Assembly (NCBI GenBank): GCA_038883335.1
Contig: JAVZMI010000004.1
Span: forward strand, 1 to 64,000
Direction: 5' to 3'
DNA from: Candidatus Bathyarchaeia archaeon
GTDB lineage: Archaea; Thermoproteota; Bathyarchaeia; Hecatellales; Hecatellaceae
Length of the DNA: 64,000 nt
In this document: positions 16,518 to 25,469 of the stretch, piece after piece
How the letters are laid out: every line of letters begins with the position of its first letter
Numbering within the stretch: the stretch's first letter is position 1
Notes under the pieces: model-generated
Told to the model about the DNA's origin: nothing
The model's database searches: none
The model's input: only the letters and a program-made list of their open reading frames with translations
Position numbers and translations under genes: made by a program

Positions 16518-16829
16518 CTACAGTTTTATTATCTGAGCGTGAGGAATACCACCAATAACTATTACGTTAGGCGCGTCAACGTAGCCAGCCTTAACTGCGG
16601 CGTCTACTATGGCTGGGCCTGTCAGGTTGACTATGGTAGCTGGTTTCAGGAGTTTTATTGACTCGCTAATTTCGATCTTTTCCCCTTTGTAGAAAGATTC
16701 ACGAACTTCGAAGACTACTCTCTTCTCTTTATCCTCGAAACATTTCCCTAGAACGTCTTCATCACATATAGCCACAAGTAATTCCCCTCTGACCTTCGTC
16801 ACCTTCGCGTAGACCTGAACCACGGCCAC
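16518..16829 (-). CDS. DUF424 family protein
   Basis: A 103-aa archaeal protein of the DUF424 family, usually encoded next to aIF2 beta, as here. It is characterised by VYAKVTKVRGELLVAICDED, a beta-rich middle and the closing GYVDAPNVIVIGGIPHAQII. Its function is not established. The conserved position suggests a link to translation or RNA. GTG start with TAGGAG four bases upstream, 6 bp after the aIF2 beta stop. Confidence 0.85.
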   Translation of the reverse strand: MAVVQVYAKVTKVRGELLVAICDEDVLGKCFEDKEKRVVFEVRESFYKGEKIEISESIKLLKPATIVNLTGPAIVDAAVKAGYVDAPNVIVIGGIPHAQIIKL

Positions 16830-16835
16830 TAACTC

Positions 16836-17249
16836 CTATATTGCCCTCACAGAGGATTTTGCGCCGCACGCCTCACAGACGAGAAAGCGGAAACGCTCTT
16901 CCCGAACGATTTTTGTGTCTGGGGCGTGGCAGACTGGACATATGACGAACTCTTTGATATAGTCATCTACGATGTGGTTAACACGGACTTTATCGAATTT
17001 TCCCTGAAAGACCGCTTGGTCCTCCTCAATGCTTCCAGCGGTAGCAAGCTCCTTAGCCAAGTATCTAACAAGATGCTGGCAGTCTCTGTTGAGCGTCTCA
17101 CATATATGCTTTAAGTTAGTGATGAAAGTCCGATTTCCCGCGATCACTACTGAGGGCCTAGGCGGTTCGAAACGTGTCTTGGTGGCCGCACCTTTAGGTA
17201 AATTCGAGTAAAGCCTGTTCAGCTGTTGCTCGTAGTTCTTCTCGTTCAT
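16836..17249 (-). CDS. eif2b: Translation initiation factor aIF2 subunit beta
   Basis: Beta subunit of the initiator-tRNA-delivering aIF2 complex (137 aa). An N-terminal helix is followed by the alpha-beta domain (VVIAGNRTFITNLKHICETL and HLVRYLAKELATAGSI). The C-terminal zinc ribbon has CPVC (about 119-122) and CEAC near the end. Length is typical for archaea. It is followed by DUF424 and aIF1A on the same strand. Confidence 0.94.
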   Translation of the reverse strand: MNEKNYEQQLNRLYSNLPKGAATKTRFEPPRPSVVIAGNRTFITNLKHICETLNRDCQHLVRYLAKELATAGSIEEDQAVFQGKFDKVRVNHIVDDYIKEFVICPVCHAPDTKIVREERFRFLVCEACGAKSSVRAI

Positions 17250-17331
17250 TTATGATTCACGGAAATTGCTCAAACATATTATGATGCAGAGGAGGTAAAA
17301 GGAGTTTCGGTCTACGATAACCGCTCCGTCC

Positions 17332-18591
17332 TTAAGTGGTTCCCATCTCCCAACTTCGCATGTACTCAATTTGTTCAGCTGTGAGGTTATCTATCTCAAC
17401 CTTCTGGCTCTGGAGAGCTAGCTTCGCTACCCTCTCATCGATCTCCTCTGGAACTCTGAAGACCTTAGGTTCCATATCACGCCCGTGACGTAAAAGATAT
17501 TCAACCGAGAGAGCCTGATTCGCGAAGGACATCATCATAACTTCCGGCGGATGACCTTCAGCAGCCGCGAGATTGACGAGCCGACCCTCAGCCAATAGGT
17601 AGATGCGTCGCCCATCCTTCAACCGATACTCGTCAACATTTGGTCTAATCAACCTCTTTTGTTCAGCGAGCTCACTCAGTTCAGCGATGGATACCTCCAC
17701 ATTGAAGTGGCCGGCGTTGGCTATCACGGCACCACTCTTCATCTTTGACATATGTTCCCCGCGTATCACGTTTATATTACCAGTAGCAGTTACGAAGAAG
17801 TCGCCTATCTCGGATGCCATTAGAAGCGGCATCACCAAGAAGCCGTCCATCTTGGCTTCAAGAGCCTTCAAAGGGCTAACTTCAGTTACTATCACGTTGG
17901 CGCCCATCCCACGGGCTCTCATCGCTATACCACGGCCACACCAGCCGTAGCCGCAGACAACGAAGCTCTTTCCAGCTAAAAGGAGACCCGTAGCACGCAG
18001 TATACCATCGATGGTACTCTGACCTGTTCCGTAACGATTGTCAAAGAGGTATTTCGTGTAGGCGTCGTTCACCGCGATAATTGGGTAGCTCAGAACCCCG
18101 GATTTAGCCATAGCTCTAAGCCTCACGACGCCGGTGGTGGTCTCTTCCGTACCTCCGATCACTGCTCGCAACTGATCCTTCTTCTTGGTGTGTAGTGTCA
18201 TGACTAAGTCTGCACCATCATCGAGGGTAACTTCAGGTTGATGTGAAAGTACATTCTCTATGCACCTATAGTACTCCTCGCCTGTCTGACCTCTCCAAGC
18301 ATAGACATTAGTACCTTCGCTAGCTAATGCTGCCGCAACATCGTCTTGGGTCGAGAGAGGATTAGAGCCGCAGAGATAGACCTCCGCCCCTCCAGCTTTT
18401 AGGGTCCGAGTAAGGACTGCGGTCTCTTTAGTAACATGAAGACATGCGCCGACCTTAACACCTTTGAGAGGTTTACGTTTCTCAAAGTCGCTCCTGATAC
18501 TCATGAGTACCGGCATTCTGCTCTCAGCCCACTCGATGGATAAGCGGCCTCCCACGGCTAGGGAGATATCCTTGACCTCAAACTCTCGCAT
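17332..18591 (-). CDS. ahcY: Adenosylhomocysteinase
   Basis: NAD-dependent hydrolase that splits S-adenosylhomocysteine into adenosine and homocysteine (about 419 aa). It shows GVKVGACLHVTKETAVL, LDDGADLVMTLH, the DNRYGTGQSTIDGILRATG motif and the NAD-binding glycine loop VCGYGWCGRGIAMRARG. The C-terminal region has HPPEVMMMSFANQALS. A GTG at 18597 is possible, but GGAGG spaced seven bases from the ATG at 18591 favours the shorter form. It recycles the product of SAM-dependent methylation. Confidence 0.95.
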   Translation of the reverse strand: MREFEVKDISLAVGGRLSIEWAESRMPVLMSIRSDFEKRKPLKGVKVGACLHVTKETAVLTRTLKAGGAEVYLCGSNPLSTQDDVAAALASEGTNVYAWRGQTGEEYYRCIENVLSHQPEVTLDDGADLVMTLHTKKKDQLRAVIGGTEETTTGVVRLRAMAKSGVLSYPIIAVNDAYTKYLFDNRYGTGQSTIDGILRATGLLLAGKSFVVCGYGWCGRGIAMRARGMGANVIVTEVSPLKALEAKMDGFLVMPLLMASEIGDFFVTATGNINVIRGEHMSKMKSGAVIANAGHFNVEVSIAELSELAEQKRLIRPNVDEYRLKDGRRIYLLAEGRLVNLAAAEGHPPEVMMMSFANQALSVEYLLRHGRDMEPKVFRVPEEIDERVAKLALQSQKVEIDNLTAEQIEYMRSWEMGTT

Positions 18592-18733
18592 AGCCACCCC
18601 TCCAAGTTGACCCTATTATCCTGAGTAGGAGGATTTAAGCCTCTTTCACCACGGTATTATGACAGATATATTGGGAAGCTACACTCTATAGGTGTATACT
18701 AGTAGACTGGTATAAGGAGGGGGAAGACAGCTC

Positions 18734-20740
18734 TTGGGGAGATGGCTGGTCACATCAGCTTGGCCATACATTAACCATGTGCCACACCTAGGGACGATGA
18801 TTGGTTCTGTTCTCTCAGCGGATGTTGTAGCTAGATATCTGCGGATGAAGGGCGAAGAGGTGGTCTTCGTAAGCGGCTCTGACGAGCATGGCACACCTAT
18901 AGAGGTCGAAGCCATAAAGGAAGGGAAACATCCGAAGGAACTTACAGATAGAAACCACGCCAAGATAAAAGACCTCTTCCAGAGGTGGAAAATCTCCTTC
19001 GACAACTACACAAGAACCGAGAGCCCCGTTCACAAAGAGATAGTACGGGAGATCCTCCTTAAAATTTACAAGAACGGTTACATCACCACGGAAGAAACCA
19101 TACTTCCATGGTGCCCCAGATGCCAACGTTTCCTGCCGGACAGATTCGTAGAGGGAATATGCCCATACTGCGGGTATGAGGGAGCACGTGGGGATCAATG
19201 TGACTTCTGCGGCAGACTTCTTGAGCCTACCAAGCTGATTGGACTACACTGCACAATCTGTGGGGCACACCCAACTCTTAGGAAGTCTAAACATTGGCTC
19301 TTCGACTTGCCCAAGTTCTCGCAAAAACTTCTAGAATACATTGAAAACAATAGGCAGCTGCCAGACAATGCTAGGAACGCTACGCTCAAGATGATAGAGG
19401 AAGGCCTCAAACCCCGACCCATAACACGTGACAACTTTTGGGGGATACCAGCCCCATTCCCCGGGGCAGAAGGCAAAACCGTTTATGTCTGGATAGAAGC
19501 AGTGCTCGGGTACATTTCAGCCACAATTGAATACTTTAGAGACAAAGATAACCCCGAGGGTTGGCGTGACTATTGGGTTGACCCCTCGACACGGACGCTC
19601 TACTTCGTCGGGAAGGATAACATCCCTTTCCACACAATAATACTGCCAGCGCTTCTCTTAGCCAGTGGAGAGAAATATAATTTGCCATGGAATGTGGACT
19701 CGACAGAGTTTCTCATGTTCGAGGGGCAGAAGTTCTCTAAGAGCCGCAGAGTTGGAGTCTGGATTGATGAAGCACTTGAGATGTATCCTGTTGATTACTG
19801 GAGGTATACGCTCATTTCATCCAGACCGGAGGCGAAGGACTCAAACTTCACATGGGATGGCTTCTTAGAGAAAGTGAACTCCGACCTCAACGATACCCTA
19901 GGAAACTTCATACACCGCACACTAACCTTCGTCGACCGCTACTATAGCGGGCGTATACCTAAACCTAACAGGCTAGATAAGGAGGATGAAGCGGTACTCC
20001 AATCGATAAAGAAGTATAGCGCCGATGTTGCCTCCTATATTGAGCGGTTCAGGTTGCAAGCCGCAGTTGGGGCTGTAATGGAGCTAGCACGTCTCGGAAA
20101 TAAATACATCAATGACAGGGAACCTTGGAAGACCATCAAGACCACTCCGGAGAGGACTGCGGCCACCATCTACACATCTGCGCAGATCGTAAAAGCGCTG
20201 GCAGTTCTATTAGCACCTTTCATGCCCTCCACGGCGGAATATGTCTGGGGGCTTCTGGGGCTTCCAAATAGCGTCCACGATCAGAGATGGATGTCTGCAT
20301 CTGAGGAGCTGCCACCAAACCATAGAGTAATGAAGCCTAAACCAATCTTCTCCAAGATTGAACTCTCAGAGGTTAGACGCAAGCTGGAAGTGGGAGCCGT
20401 GGCAAGGGATGAAGGCAAGATGACAGTAGATGAGCTCTCCAAGTTTAGCCTCAAGATAGGCAAGATCATCGATGTGAACTCGGTTCCAGGATCTACAAAA
20501 CTATACAAGTTGACTGTGGACATTGGGGGAAGCGAACATAAGACGGCTGTAGCAGGATTAAAGGGAAACTATTCAGCAGAGGAGTTGAGGGGTAGGTTGG
20601 TAGCAGTAGTTACCAATATAAAGCCGCAGAAGATCTTTGGCGTAGAATCTGAAGTAATGATCCTAGCTGGTGAGGACGACGAAAAAGTTGCACTACTGCA
20701 ACCAGACCGACAGCTGAAACCTGGGAGCAAGATCTATTAA
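18734..20740 (+). CDS. metG: Methionyl-tRNA synthetase with C-terminal tRNA-binding domain
   Basis: Class I synthetase of 668 aa. The HIGH-type motif appears as HVPHLG (about residues 15-20), and the KMSKS loop as KFSKS in MFEGQKFSKSRRVGV. A connective peptide carries zinc-knuckle pairs (CPRC, CPYC, CDFC, CTIC). The anticodon-binding helical domain follows. The last 110 residues form a Trbp111/EMAPII-like OB-fold (LKIGKIIDVNSVPGSTKLYK). In many archaea this domain is a separate protein. TTG start. The stop abuts the ATG of the PHP gene. Confidence 0.95.
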   Translation: MGRWLVTSAWPYINHVPHLGTMIGSVLSADVVARYLRMKGEEVVFVSGSDEHGTPIEVEAIKEGKHPKELTDRNHAKIKDLFQRWKISFDNYTRTESPVHKEIVREILLKIYKNGYITTEETILPWCPRCQRFLPDRFVEGICPYCGYEGARGDQCDFCGRLLEPTKLIGLHCTICGAHPTLRKSKHWLFDLPKFSQKLLEYIENNRQLPDNARNATLKMIEEGLKPRPITRDNFWGIPAPFPGAEGKTVYVWIEAVLGYISATIEYFRDKDNPEGWRDYWVDPSTRTLYFVGKDNIPFHTIILPALLLASGEKYNLPWNVDSTEFLMFEGQKFSKSRRVGVWIDEALEMYPVDYWRYTLISSRPEAKDSNFTWDGFLEKVNSDLNDTLGNFIHRTLTFVDRYYSGRIPKPNRLDKEDEAVLQSIKKYSADVASYIERFRLQAAVGAVMELARLGNKYINDREPWKTIKTTPERTAATIYTSAQIVKALAVLLAPFMPSTAEYVWGLLGLPNSVHDQRWMSASEELPPNHRVMKPKPIFSKIELSEVRRKLEVGAVARDEGKMTVDELSKFSLKIGKIIDVNSVPGSTKLYKLTVDIGGSEHKTAVAGLKGNYSAEELRGRLVAVVTNIKPQKIFGVESEVMILAGEDDEKVALLQPDRQLKPGSKIY

Positions 20741-21430
20741 ATGGAACTCAAACTTGACCTCCACGTCCACACAGTCTACTCTCTGGATAGTTATATCACC
20801 CTCGAGGAGGCTATCGAACGCGCAAAAGAGCAGGGTTTGGATGGTGTAGCCATCACGGACCACAACACCACCAAGGTCTGTAACAGGCTGCCGAACAACT
20901 CAGGTCTAATTATTGTGCCAGGTATTGAGGTAAGTTCGTTGGGGGCTCACATACTGGGGCTCGGTATTAGAGACAACATTCCAAGGTCGATGCCAGCCGC
21001 TGAGACCGTTGAAGCAATTCACAGCCTAGGCGGAGTAGCAGTCATTGCGCACCCAACCTCTATCTTAAAGGGCGCTAAAGAAGAAACTATTAAGCTGGCG
21101 AGACCAGACGCTATCGAGACAGTGAACTCTTCGACTATATGGCCCTTCTCGACCAAGATGAGCCGGCGACTGGCGGAGAAGTTAGCGTTACCTCAGACGG
21201 GTGGGAGTGACGCCCATACCCCCAAAAGTATCGGTACAGCTTATACCCGTATCGATGTTGATAGACCAACGCTCGACGATATCCTTAAGGCGTTAAAGGA
21301 GGGGAGGAGTAAAGCTGAGGGAGGTAGGGATTCTTGGAGAAATTTGGCGTTTAGGGTGGGTATGCGTGTTATAAAAAGTGGGAGGGCCTTTAGATCTCGT
21401 CCTCTATCTGATCCAGGTTTAGGTTTATGA
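20741..21430 (+). CDS. PHP-domain metal-dependent phosphoesterase
   Basis: PHP-superfamily hydrolase (229 aa). Metal-ligand motifs occur in order: DLHVHTVYSLD, AITDHNTT, GIEVSS, a His in VIAHPTS and the closing GGSDAHTP. Length and motif order match the small TrpH/YciV-like class, which hydrolyses 3',5'-nucleotide bisphosphates or nucleoside phosphates. The exact substrate is unknown. It begins immediately after the metG stop and is probably co-transcribed. Its last 41 bases overlap the convergent 52-codon gene at 21390. Confidence 0.85.
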   Translation: MELKLDLHVHTVYSLDSYITLEEAIERAKEQGLDGVAITDHNTTKVCNRLPNNSGLIIVPGIEVSSLGAHILGLGIRDNIPRSMPAAETVEAIHSLGGVAVIAHPTSILKGAKEETIKLARPDAIETVNSSTIWPFSTKMSRRLAEKLALPQTGGSDAHTPKSIGTAYTRIDVDRPTLDDILKALKEGRSKAEGGRDSWRNLAFRVGMRVIKSGRAFRSRPLSDPGLGL

Positions 21431-21548
21431 GAATCTTCTTGTCAAATCCTGTTCGATCTTCTAGATCTGTCAAGTCTATCCCTCTAACAGGTCTTGAAGG
21501 ATTGTGGATTTGAACACGCTCGGGCAGTATGACTTGTAATACTTTCAT
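21390..21548 (-). CDS. Small acidic protein of unknown function (52 aa)
   Basis: A short open frame with an ATG at 21548 preceded by GGAGGGAGAGAGCG, a strong ribosome site at good spacing. The protein begins MKVLQVILPERVQIHNPSRP, contains VRGIDLTDLEDRTGFDKKI, and ends in acidic residues (LDQIEDEI). Composition is protein-like with no membrane segment. It overlaps the PHP gene end to end (convergent, 41 bp). No family is recognised. The ribosome site and composition make it likely real. Confidence 0.6.
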   Translation of the reverse strand: MKVLQVILPERVQIHNPSRPVRGIDLTDLEDRTGFDKKILINLNLDQIEDEI

Positions 21549-21710
21549 CGCTCTCTCCCTCCAGAGTTAACCACACTCTATAGCTTAGAGGATATATTCT
21601 ATTGTATTTCAATTTAAATTAAAAATAAATACCAATGAAATATTAAAATATAAGCCTTTAGTTCGGCAAGCCAAACAATTATAAAAAAACACGTCAAAAA
21701 CGATGATTAA

Positions 21711-21734
21711 CGAATCCTTTTTTTAAAGGATTCG
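21711..21734. repeat. Perfect 10-bp inverted repeat
   Basis: The arm cgaatccttt, a 4-base loop and its exact reverse complement form a strong hairpin one base before an ATG at 21736. It could be a factor-independent terminator, an operator, or an end of a mobile element. Which one is not clear. Confidence 0.6.
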
Positions 21735-21735
21735 T

Positions 21736-22001
21736 ATGGAATATCCTTTGGTAAGATACATGCCCATTAATGACAACGCGGCCGGTCACTGAAAAAGGCA
21801 TCTCATGATCTTTACGCTCTGCAAACCAAAACAGTAAATACCCCACGCCTCTTTGTGGATGGCGACTCGGATTCCCTGCGTCTCATTTTTCGATTCTTCG
21901 AAGATTATGCACCCTTAACCCGTGCCCAAGCCTCTGGAATAGAGTACCGCCAAGCAGAGCTAATTTTCACCTATCTGCTACATTCAAATTCTTTAGAGTG
22001 A
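21736..22001 (+). pseudogene. Possible frameshifted gene remnant
   Basis: An ATG at 21736 gives 18 residues (starting MEYPLVRYMPINDNAAG) before a stop. From about 21774 another frame stays open to the TGA at 21999-22001. It reads as convincing protein, including TPRLFVDGDSDSLRLIFRFF and ASGIEYRQAELIFTYLL, but has no good start of its own. A single frameshift near 21785 would join the two into about 85 codons. No family is recognised. The flanks (21549-21710 and 22002-22103) show nothing else. Confidence 0.4.
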
Positions 22002-22103
22002 AGCCCGTGAGGCTCTTAACGTTGCGAACTCTAAATGGCTTGCCCGCGTTATTATCCCGTTTAGATGCCCTTCACCCAAGGTGAGTGGCGCGATACCAGA
22101 GCG

Positions 22104-22550
22104 CTACCTTAAGTTGTCGATTATCCTGCGCTTTATCTTGGAGGAACTGTTCAGATCTCCCCGCCCGAATTTTGGAATTGTTACAACCTTAATGCGGTAA
22201 CCCCCCTCTTCGATGGCAGCTCTGACTTTCCCCGCGATCTCATGTTGGTCATAGCCGAGGGCGATGATGTCTGGCTTGTAGGTTTCGATTACTTCCGAGA
22301 TGTTCAACTCCTCATGCCCCAAGAAGGCTTTGTCGACAGGTTTTAGGCCCTCAACGATAGCGAGTCGTTCATCTTCTGGAAGAATTGGATCCTGCCCCTT
22401 TAAACGTCTGACTGTGGAGTCCCGCGCCACCACTACTATCAACTCAGCGCCCTTTCCACCTAACCTCTTTGCCTCTTCAAGGAAGCGGAGGTGTCCATAA
22501 TGGATCAAGTCGAAGACACCTGAAGCCAGAACCCTCTTACGCTCAGACAA
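22104..22550 (-). CDS. ribL: FAD synthase (archaeal RibL-type)
   Basis: Nucleotidyltransferase of the cytidylyltransferase-like fold (148 aa) that adenylates FMN to FAD in archaea. The family signature is ASGVFDLIHYGHLRFL with HxGH as HYGH. Also present are VVVARDSTVRRLKG, LGYDQHEI and the C-terminal nucleotide-binding NSSSKIKRRI (an ISSTxI-like motif). It probably belongs to one operon with DUF357 and dph5, spaced 12 bp from DUF357. The flavin product fits the many flavoproteins in this window. Confidence 0.88.
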   Translation of the reverse strand: MSERKRVLASGVFDLIHYGHLRFLEEAKRLGGKGAELIVVVARDSTVRRLKGQDPILPEDERLAIVEGLKPVDKAFLGHEELNISEVIETYKPDIIALGYDQHEIAGKVRAAIEEGGYRIKVVTIPKFGRGDLNSSSKIKRRIIDNLR

Positions 22551-22562
22551 AGCCTATCATCT

Positions 22563-22823
22563 CTAACTGTCCTCTTCCCACCTGAAATCGATAACCTTCA
22601 GAAGACGCAGGGCGTCTAAGAGCCCTTCACAGTAAGCTAAGGAGATTAAAGCCGTGGTAACATGGCCGTTCTTTCTGAAATAAATGGCATCCTCAAAATA
22701 CCTCCTTGCCAAATCTATGACTTCCCCACTGTTTCTGTCAATTTTTTTAAGCTCAAGCTGAGAGAACACCCTCTCGAGATTTCCCTTATACCTCTCAAAC
22801 TTTATGCGATCCTGCTCATCCAT
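22563..22823 (-). CDS. DUF357 family protein
   Basis: Short helical archaeal protein (about 86 aa) of the DUF357 family. It contains DLARRYFEDAIYFRKNGHVTTALISLAYCEGLLDALRLL, a pair of helices resembling a TPR/HEPN-like hairpin. Its function is unknown. The ATG at 22823 overlaps the dph5 stop by 8 bp (ATGGATGA), a classic coupled start. A longer frame reaches 22859 but lies within dph5. Confidence 0.82.
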   Translation of the reverse strand: MDEQDRIKFERYKGNLERVFSQLELKKIDRNSGEVIDLARRYFEDAIYFRKNGHVTTALISLAYCEGLLDALRLLKVIDFRWEEDS

Positions 22824-23622
22824 AGTTTCCACCCAACAGCCCCTCACTACAGTGAGCACCGGCGAATGCCTTCAACGCTTCCTTCTCCATGAAGTGGAGC
22901 TCCCCTATGAAGATTATAATGTGAGGAGGACCACCGAAGTCAAATTGTAGTAGATCGCCCACTCTACTGCATTTGATAGTTGGCTGATCTGAGCCAACCC
23001 TGGCAACCCCTACAGCTATCCGCTCGGGAGTGACAACTCCCTCTCTCCGCCTCTTCTCTATGGAGAGAAGATACTCGAGGCCCTCTCTAACTGTCATATA
23101 CCGTCCATGGCTGGCTGCTATGTCGAGGAGTACGAGTGTATGTAACCTCCTAGCAGTGTTCTCGCCGATTACGTCGTAAGGTGTCTCCGGTCTGTAGATC
23201 TCGCTAGGGAAGGGTATAGTAACCGTCCTCCCAAATTTGTAGTTTTGGAGCCCAGCTGCCCCAGCTGCGGCTGTTAGAATAGATACACCAGGAATGACCT
23301 TAGTTTCAATCCCCAGCTTGTAGGCGCGGAGCCTAAGGTCAATATGGGTAGTAGCCGCCATTGGGTCGCCTGGAACGAGGAGGACAACATCTGACGCATC
23401 CGCATCCTTCAGGATGGTCTCTTCAGGGCGCTCCTCTAGATCCTCCCTACTCAGCTTAACGATCGGCTTGCCTAAAATTTTCTCGAGGTTCTGGATCGAG
23501 AGGCGGGGCATAAGACTCGTGTAGAGTTCGATGTATATCTTCTCAGCCTCCACAGCCCGCTTAAGCCCGGATAAAGTTAACCCACCTTCGTGGTCTAGCC
23601 CCAACCCCACAAAGGTCAACAT
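22816..23622 (-). CDS. dph5: Diphthine synthase
   Basis: SAM-dependent methyltransferase (about 268 aa) that methylates the modified histidine of elongation factor 2 during diphthamide synthesis. It shows the MLTFVGLGLDHEGGLTL start, VVLLVPGDPMAATTHIDL, VIPGVSILTAAAGAAGLQNYKFG and IAVGVARVGSDQPTIKCS, all family hallmarks. The ATG at 23622 is chosen over a TTG at 23628 because AGGTGG lies about eight bases upstream. It is the first gene of an apparent dph5, DUF357, ribL operon. Confidence 0.94.
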   Translation of the reverse strand: MLTFVGLGLDHEGGLTLSGLKRAVEAEKIYIELYTSLMPRLSIQNLEKILGKPIVKLSREDLEERPEETILKDADASDVVLLVPGDPMAATTHIDLRLRAYKLGIETKVIPGVSILTAAAGAAGLQNYKFGRTVTIPFPSEIYRPETPYDVIGENTARRLHTLVLLDIAASHGRYMTVREGLEYLLSIEKRRREGVVTPERIAVGVARVGSDQPTIKCSRVGDLLQFDFGGPPHIIIFIGELHFMEKEALKAFAGAHCSEGLLGGNYG

Positions 23623-23778
23623 ACCCAACCACCACCTATTGGAAATTTGGCAAAGAAATACTATATGGGGCGAGATTAAACAGCCGCCGCTCCAACAGAC
23701 CAGTTATAGTAACGGAGCCGCTACCTTAGCCGCGTAGAACACGGTTCGTATACTAGAGGAGGGTTAAGGGGGATTAAT

Positions 23779-24105
23779 TTAACCAAAAAGAGCCCCAAGT
23801 CCAGCTAGGGCCTCCTCCTCCTTCTTTTTCTCCTCTTTCACTTCCTTCTTCTTCTCCTCTTTGGGTTTTGCAGCCGCCTCAGCTGGCATTGGAGCTGCTG
23901 CCGGGGATGCAGGGGCAAACCCTATAGGGGATGACTTTAAGGCCTCGTCGATGTTGACCTCTGATATGGCAGCTACGAGTGCTTTAACCCTCGCCTCGTC
24001 GAAGGTTAGTCCTGACGCTGAAAGAACCTTCTTAAGATTCTCTTCATTGACGGGTTGTTTAGCGAAGTGTAGGAGAAGAGCCGCATGAATATATGGGGAA
24101 GACAA
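23779..24105 (-). CDS. rpl12: Ribosomal protein P1 (L12)
   Basis: Acidic stalk protein of the large subunit that recruits translation factors (about 108 aa). It has the N-terminal helical dimerisation domain ([24 protein letters not shown]), an Ala/Pro-rich hinge, a charged Lys/Glu stretch and the conserved tail [13 protein letters not shown] 24111, TTG 24108 and TTG 24105 are all possible starts. GAGGTG spacing favours 24105. The usual L1 and P0 partners are not adjacent. Confidence 0.93.
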   Translation of the reverse strand: MSSPYIHAALLLHFAKQPVNEENLKKVLSASGLTFDEARVKALVAAISEVNIDEALKSSPIGFAPASPAAAPMPAEAAAKPKEEKKKEVKEEKKKEEEALAGLGALFG

Positions 24106-24167
24106 CAACACTCACCTCATCACCAAACAGCCATAGACCTTTCGACCATTTAGGTTTTCCGATCTAT

Positions 24168-25358
24168 TTATCTCCCCTCATATTTGAAGGTTTTGCCTGA
24201 GGTTAACTGTTTTGAGCCAGACCTAGCTGAGATGAGAACTCCAGCGAATGCCACGAATGCCAACGAGAGGTAAGCGGGTTGGTAGCCTAAGATGGCAATG
24301 AGACCGCCGATAAGGTAGGGTGAAAACGCCCCTACCCCGCTGCTTATTGTGAAGTATACGCCGAGACCGCTCCCTCGGCTGGCCTCTGGGAGAAACGTTG
24401 TGGCTAAGGTCTCCGTAAGTGGAAAAGTGGAGAAGAGAAATATTGCTACGATAGCGACGGTGGGTAGAGCCAGTAGTGGAGAAGGCGCTAAGGCAAAGGC
24501 GAGTGTGCCAATCCCGATTGCGGTGAGCATTGCCGTCAAGAGTACTCGACGGTCTATCCTATCAGTCAGATAGCCGCCGATGAGCTGCCCTGCCAAGCCA
24601 AAGAGGAAGAAAAGTGAAAGTGTACTGCCGGCTTGAGCCACGTCGAAGCTGTAAATTACAGTTAGAAGTAGTGGAAGGAAGGTTACAACGCCGCGGTCTA
24701 CCACAGTGACTGAGGCGTTTATGCTTGAGAGTTTGAGTAGTTGGCGGTTCCGTAGCACAAATGTCATCCTCTTACGCTCCTCTACGGTTGCAGAGTTGGC
24801 TTGGCGCCCGGCGAGAGGGAGAAATATGGCGGAGGCAACTACTCCAAGGAGACCGAAGAGGAGGAATGGCGTCCTCCACCCCCAAGTGGCCAGATGTGTT
24901 ACCATGAGTGGTGTGATGAAGAAGCTAAGGTTTGTGGCGATGCCGTGGAGCCCGTATGCGCGCCCTCTCTCTTCGCTAGGGAAGTTCTGGGCTATAACGG
25001 CTATAGCGGAAGGGTGGTAAGTTCCTCCACCAAATCCGGCCACCGCTTGGAATATAAGCAGTGTCCAGTAGTTGGGCGCAAGCCCTGAGAGGAAGATACC
25101 TACAGCTGAGAGAAGAAGCCCTAACCCTATAAGCAGCCTACGATCAACCCTATCAGCTATAGAACCTATTGGCAACTGGAAGATTGCGTACGGGATAAAG
25201 AAGGCTGAGGCTAAGAGTCCAGCTTCTGTAGTGGAGATCTCGAACTCCTTGATGAGTATGGGTAGAAGTGGGGGAAGTATCACCCAGTATGAGTGGTTGA
25301 GCCCATGGACTAGCGAACATAGGGCGAGAATCTTATACCTCCGCAACGGCTGATTCAA
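24168..25358 (-). CDS. MFS transporter
   Basis: Major facilitator superfamily permease (396 aa, about 12 membrane helices). The loop 2-3 signature occurs as GSIADRVDRRLLIG and is repeated in the second half as GYLTDRIDRRVLL. GFGGGTYHPSAIAV in helix 4-5 resembles drug or sugar-phosphate exporter subfamilies. The substrate cannot be inferred. TTG start at 25358, apparently monocistronic. Confidence 0.85.
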   Translation of the reverse strand: MNQPLRRYKILALCSLVHGLNHSYWVILPPLLPILIKEFEISTTEAGLLASAFFIPYAIFQLPIGSIADRVDRRLLIGLGLLLSAVGIFLSGLAPNYWTLLIFQAVAGFGGGTYHPSAIAVIAQNFPSEERGRAYGLHGIATNLSFFITPLMVTHLATWGWRTPFLLFGLLGVVASAIFLPLAGRQANSATVEERKRMTFVLRNRQLLKLSSINASVTVVDRGVVTFLPLLLTVIYSFDVAQAGSTLSLFFLFGLAGQLIGGYLTDRIDRRVLLTAMLTAIGIGTLAFALAPSPLLALPTVAIVAIFLFSTFPLTETLATTFLPEASRGSGLGVYFTISSGVGAFSPYLIGGLIAILGYQPAYLSLAFVAFAGVLISARSGSKQLTSGKTFKYEGR

Positions 25359-25469
25359 AGCTGCATTAGAGTGGAAATTGACGTATATTAAAATTCAACG
25401 GGCTCGGTGTTCAGAAAAGTAGGTGGTTAGCGCTTCAGCTGAGTGAAGGCGCGAATAAGCCCAAAACCG

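Noticed and set aside
23640-23770. Possible tRNA between dph5 and ribosomal P1
   Set aside because: Stretches such as GCGGCTAAGGTAGCGGC look tRNA-like at a glance, but no acceptor pairing, anticodon loop or T-loop can be assembled on either strand.
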